64,000 nucleotides of DNA, taken from Xanthomonas prunicola (lineage in GTDB: Bacteria; Pseudomonadota; Gammaproteobacteria; Xanthomonadales; Xanthomonadaceae). The translations under genes and the position numbers were made by a program. The stretch covers positions 496,001-560,000 of the forward strand of contig NZ_PHKV01000002.1 of assembly GCF_002846205.1 (NCBI RefSeq), read 5' to 3'. Position 1 is the stretch's first letter, and every line of letters starts with the position of its first letter. Below are positions 61,247 through 64,000 of this stretch, piece after piece. The notes under the pieces are model-generated. The model was not told the DNA's origin and made no database searches. It saw only the letters and a list, made by a program, of their open reading frames with translations.

Positions 61247-61453
61247 ATGCACGGCCGTGCGCAACGCATAGACGCTGCCATGGAGGACTTCCCGATCACC
61301 GATATGCGGCCGTCGCAGCGTTGGGCGAACGCTTCATTGCAGAATCAGTGGCTCGATGCGCTTGCACAGCGCAATGGGGATCTATTTGCGATGTGTCACG
61401 TCCGCGATTTTGTCAACGACGAGGCAACATTCAGGGGGTTAGCAGCCCTTTAA
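61247..61453 (+). CDS. Short hypothetical ORF or gene fragment before xopX copy 3
   Basis: A 68-codon frame reads MHGRAQRIDAAMEDFPITD and continues to FVNDEATFRGLAAL before a TAA. Composition and third-position bias look coding. There is no convincing ribosome binding site and the left end coincides with the edge of the IS remnant, so it may be the tail of a gene cut by that element. I do not recognise a family. Confidence 0.35.
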   Translation: MHGRAQRIDAAMEDFPITDMRPSQRWANASLQNQWLDALAQRNGDLFAMCHVRDFVNDEATFRGLAAL

Positions 61454-61501
61454 TGAGCCAGGAAAACTACATGAAAGAGCTGCTATGAAAACACTCGTTG
61501 T

Positions 61502-61526
61502 TTCTCATGACAGCGCAATATTTCGC
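61502..61526 (+). promoter_or_regulatory. Imperfect PIP box of xopX copy 3
   Basis: TTCTC-N15-TTCGC, identical in both half-sites to the box before copy 1, ends 83 bp before the start of copy 3. The spacers are unrelated, so the half-sites are conserved specifically. It predicts HrpX-dependent expression. Confidence 0.7.
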
Positions 61527-61609
61527 ATCAAGCGCGCATCGATATGGCGTCTGCTCGAATCATGGTCACGCACCGCAGCCCGGCCACTCCCTAACGAGGA
61601 AACCACCTC

Positions 61610-63817
61610 ATGAGGATTCAACCACAGCACGCCGCCGAATCGTCATCCCCCGGCGCTACATCACACGAGCAAACGCGCCCCGACACCGGCGTGGCGGGAC
61701 AGACATCTGCATCACCACCAGATACACCCGTCGCGGCGCCCTTGGCGGCCCTGTCTCCCCGTCGACGCGCAAGCACCTCCGCTGCCGCCACTGCGAGTCA
61801 CGGGACCGTGGCAGAGCCATCCTCCAACGAAACGCCGCCCGCGGCCACGCCGGCACCATCGACCGAAACAGGACTGCTCGCGCGCGCGCGCTCGGCACTG
61901 GCAACCGGCACGCAATACACGACCGATGCGCTATCGCACGCAGCCTCCGGCCTGTGGTCGATCTCAGATCTGCGCACCATGCTGCAGGTACACGCGAGCG
62001 ACCCCGCATTCTTGCAAATGGTGCGTCAGCTCGATCAAGAGCAGGCCGCGCCCCATAGCCTGGCGCGTTTGAGCGCAGCCATCACGCAGCTACGTGGGGC
62101 CATTTCAAACCCTGAAAACGGACTGGAAGAGCGCTTCCGTAACGCCTTCCTGAGCGACATCAAAGCTGTAGAAAACGCACTGCATCCGCTGGCGCACGGA
62201 ACGCCGGCAACCGGTCGTGCGCTGAAGGCACTGCTCAACTTGGCAAATGCCTGGCCAGCGCTCGTGCCAAGCCCGTTCATGGCGAACCAGGCCAAGACGT
62301 TTGCGTATTCGCTTGCACTCGCCGCCAGGAGTGTCTTGATGTTGTCGGCATCCGCACTACGCCCTACCGCCGACGGGCTTCCCATCCCGATCGTTGGGGG
62401 TGGGCAGTTGGGGCGCGACGCCGACGAGCTGCATCTGTATGCCTACCTGCTTAATGGTTTGTTCCTGCCATTCGAAATCAGCAAGAAAACCCAAAATCAC
62501 GCTGCGGCACATCAAGCCGAAGCATTGGAAAACAACATGGGGTTTGGCGCAGCCGCCGCAACGGCGTGCGCGGCGATGATGGTCACCCCCTTTCTCTGGA
62601 GCAGCATTAGCGCCTTGGGTCATCGCGCGCGCGACCAGGCGTCGAGGTTGCGCGCGAGCGCTGCGCACCAATTGGGCTTCACTGACTACGCGCAGCGGAC
62701 GCGCGCAGGCATGACCCCCGGCCAGATCAGCGCGGAACTGCGCATGCAGCTCGACCAGATCGCAACCGTGCTGCTCAACGGCCGGGATGCATTTCAACAG
62801 GTGCGCCGAGACTTCACCGGCCCGGGCCAGGGGCATGAACTCACCCGTACGCTCAATGCCCAGTGCACCCATCTGCTGGAAACACTCGATCGTTGCTGCC
62901 AGCGCCTGAGCACTGCGCTGCAGCACGACCAGGGCCGGTCTGAGTCGATTCCACGGCAGCTGTCCAACGACGACGTTGCCTCCAAATTGTCGTTGGCCTT
63001 GCTGGGTACGGCGGTGACCGGTTCGGCGATTTACCTGATTCAGCCGGACCGGATCGGGACGGTGGATTCGCTGGCAGATACCGCGGTCGTGACGACGGTG
63101 ATGTTGCAGTCGGCTTTCAACAAGAATGCGAACCGGCAGGACGCGATGGAGCGTTTCAAGGCCATGTGCGGCGGCAGCATGGTGATTGCCATGGCACTTA
63201 CGGCCGAGAAACTGGCCAAGACCTTCGCCGACCGGAGCCTGATCGAAGCGTCGTCCACCTCGCCTTACTATGCGGGTGCGGTCATGTCACTGATGGCGAT
63301 GACGATGCCCGGGCCGGTCGCCAACGCCACCGAGTCGGCGATGAACTGGGGTGGACGGCAGATCGGCCGGTTGTTCACCGGGCCCGACGGCACGCAGCTC
63401 GCAACCACCATTGCTTCCACGCCGGAGGAGCTGCAGGAGACGACGCATCGCACGTTGCAGTATCTGCTGCAGCTGTCGCCGGAGCACTTGCAGGCTTACG
63501 AGGAGCACGTCGCTCCAGACGCCGCGCTGCAGGCGATCCAGGACGCCAGCACCGCGGCGCGGCCGAGCACCAGCCGCGTGACCATCACCGAGATCGAGGA
63601 GGATGGCAGCGTTGCTGCGCCCATCGCAGCAACACCGGACAACAGTCCGCCACAACCGTCGACCAGCGCTGACGCAACAGCGCCGACCACCGCCGAGTTG
63701 GAAGCTTCTACGCAGAGCGATATTGCCGAGCCCAGCGCACCGACAACCCTCGACGATGCGCAGGCGCCCTCGACCCGCGATGACGCGACAGTCGGCCGTC
63801 CTTCGACGCTGCATTGA
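61610..63817 (+). CDS. xopX: Type III effector XopX family, copy 3
   Basis: The 735-residue protein starts MRIQPQHAAESSSPGATS after an AACGAGGAAACC leader with a usable ribosome binding site. It shares the family blocks LRTMLQVHASDPAFLQMV, NQAKTFAYSLA, ALRPTADGLPIPI, GQLGRDADELHLY, TPFLWSSISALG, QCTHLLETLDRCCQRL, FKAMCGGSMVIAMAL, SLIEASSTSPYYAG, TGPDGTQLAT and SVTITE-like RVTITEIEEDG. The tail is Ala/Pro/Thr/Ser-rich. Its N-terminal 100 residues align with copy 2 (EQTRPDTG, ASTSAAATASHG). The remaining 180 bp of the window after its stop show nothing further. Confidence 0.87.
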   Translation: MRIQPQHAAESSSPGATSHEQTRPDTGVAGQTSASPPDTPVAAPLAALSPRRRASTSAAATASHGTVAEPSSNETPPAATPAPSTETGLLARARSALATGTQYTTDALSHAASGLWSISDLRTMLQVHASDPAFLQMVRQLDQEQAAPHSLARLSAAITQLRGAISNPENGLEERFRNAFLSDIKAVENALHPLAHGTPATGRALKALLNLANAWPALVPSPFMANQAKTFAYSLALAARSVLMLSASALRPTADGLPIPIVGGGQLGRDADELHLYAYLLNGLFLPFEISKKTQNHAAAHQAEALENNMGFGAAAATACAAMMVTPFLWSSISALGHRARDQASRLRASAAHQLGFTDYAQRTRAGMTPGQISAELRMQLDQIATVLLNGRDAFQQVRRDFTGPGQGHELTRTLNAQCTHLLETLDRCCQRLSTALQHDQGRSESIPRQLSNDDVASKLSLALLGTAVTGSAIYLIQPDRIGTVDSLADTAVVTTVMLQSAFNKNANRQDAMERFKAMCGGSMVIAMALTAEKLAKTFADRSLIEASSTSPYYAGAVMSLMAMTMPGPVANATESAMNWGGRQIGRLFTGPDGTQLATTIASTPEELQETTHRTLQYLLQLSPEHLQAYEEHVAPDAALQAIQDASTAARPSTSRVTITEIEEDGSVAAPIAATPDNSPPQPSTSADATAPTTAELEASTQSDIAEPSAPTTLDDAQAPSTRDDATVGRPSTLH

Positions 63818-64000
63818 CGCTGCAAGACAGGCACGCGCAGCTGCACGCCGATGATCCAGGCCGCGCCTCGCGGCGGGGCTTCCTTGGATCCAGGGCCGCT
63901 GCGATGAGATCGCACGCCATGGATGTCCTGGCGCCTGCAATGTCGTTCCAGACTGGAGTGTTCACCACGGCTGCAACCGGCACGACAATGCGCAGCGCCG

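Overview
This window looks like chromosomal DNA of a plant-pathogenic Xanthomonas. The G+C content is high, at roughly 65 percent in most genes. Several families are typical of the genus: three XopX-type type III effector genes, a lipase carrying the C-terminal XVIPCD signal for the antibacterial type IV secretion system together with a lipoprotein immunity partner, a sedolisin (S53) protease, large TonB-dependent receptors and a complete malonate decarboxylase (mdc) operon. I recognised all families from the sequence itself; no database search was run.

Layout. Positions 1-4.9 kb are an accessory patch of lower G+C. It holds a RAYT transposase, at least three RAYT fragments, copies of a 16-bp repeat, an orphan TolA-C-like protein, and an anti-phage dCTP deaminase gene preceded by a hairpin-rich 132-bp leader and a 72-residue ORF. 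Then come aceE, a GH53 galactanase, and the effector/immunity pair (9.6-11.7 kb). An RsbU/RsbW/RsbV-like switch (11.8-14.6 kb) and a truncated HAD gene follow. The minus-strand mdcACDEGBH operon, with a MatC-like transporter and a GntR/FCD regulator, spans 15.1-23.6 kb. A PadR regulator and a siderophore-interacting reductase lie at 23.8-25.5 kb. A FecI-FecR-TonB receptor-histidine phosphatase operon lies at 25.5-31.2 kb. Housekeeping and hypothetical genes fill 31.5-48.6 kb: YceI, nitroreductase, ELM1-like, two decayed genes with amber stops, S53 protease, VUT transporter, glnE, cupin plus SMP-30, and two tandem AsmA-like paralogues.

The DAHP synthase gene (aroG-like) at 49.2-50.3 kb is preceded by what reads as a complete transcription attenuator. 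It has a 27-residue leader peptide with the run FYFWYYGF, an intrinsic terminator, and a 9-bp antiterminator pairing that competes with the terminator. A 952-residue TonB receptor and an IS5-family element follow. The window ends with three tandem xopX paralogues (55.9-63.8 kb). Each has an imperfect PIP box of the form TTCTY-N15-TTCGY 83-93 bp before its start codon, and a degraded second IS5-type element lies between copies 2 and 3.

The signals most worth following are the aromatic attenuator, the structured RNA next to the dCTP deaminase, the xopX triplication with its shared variant promoter box, and the phosphatase translationally coupled to a FecA-type receptor. I saw no tRNA, rRNA or CRISPR array.
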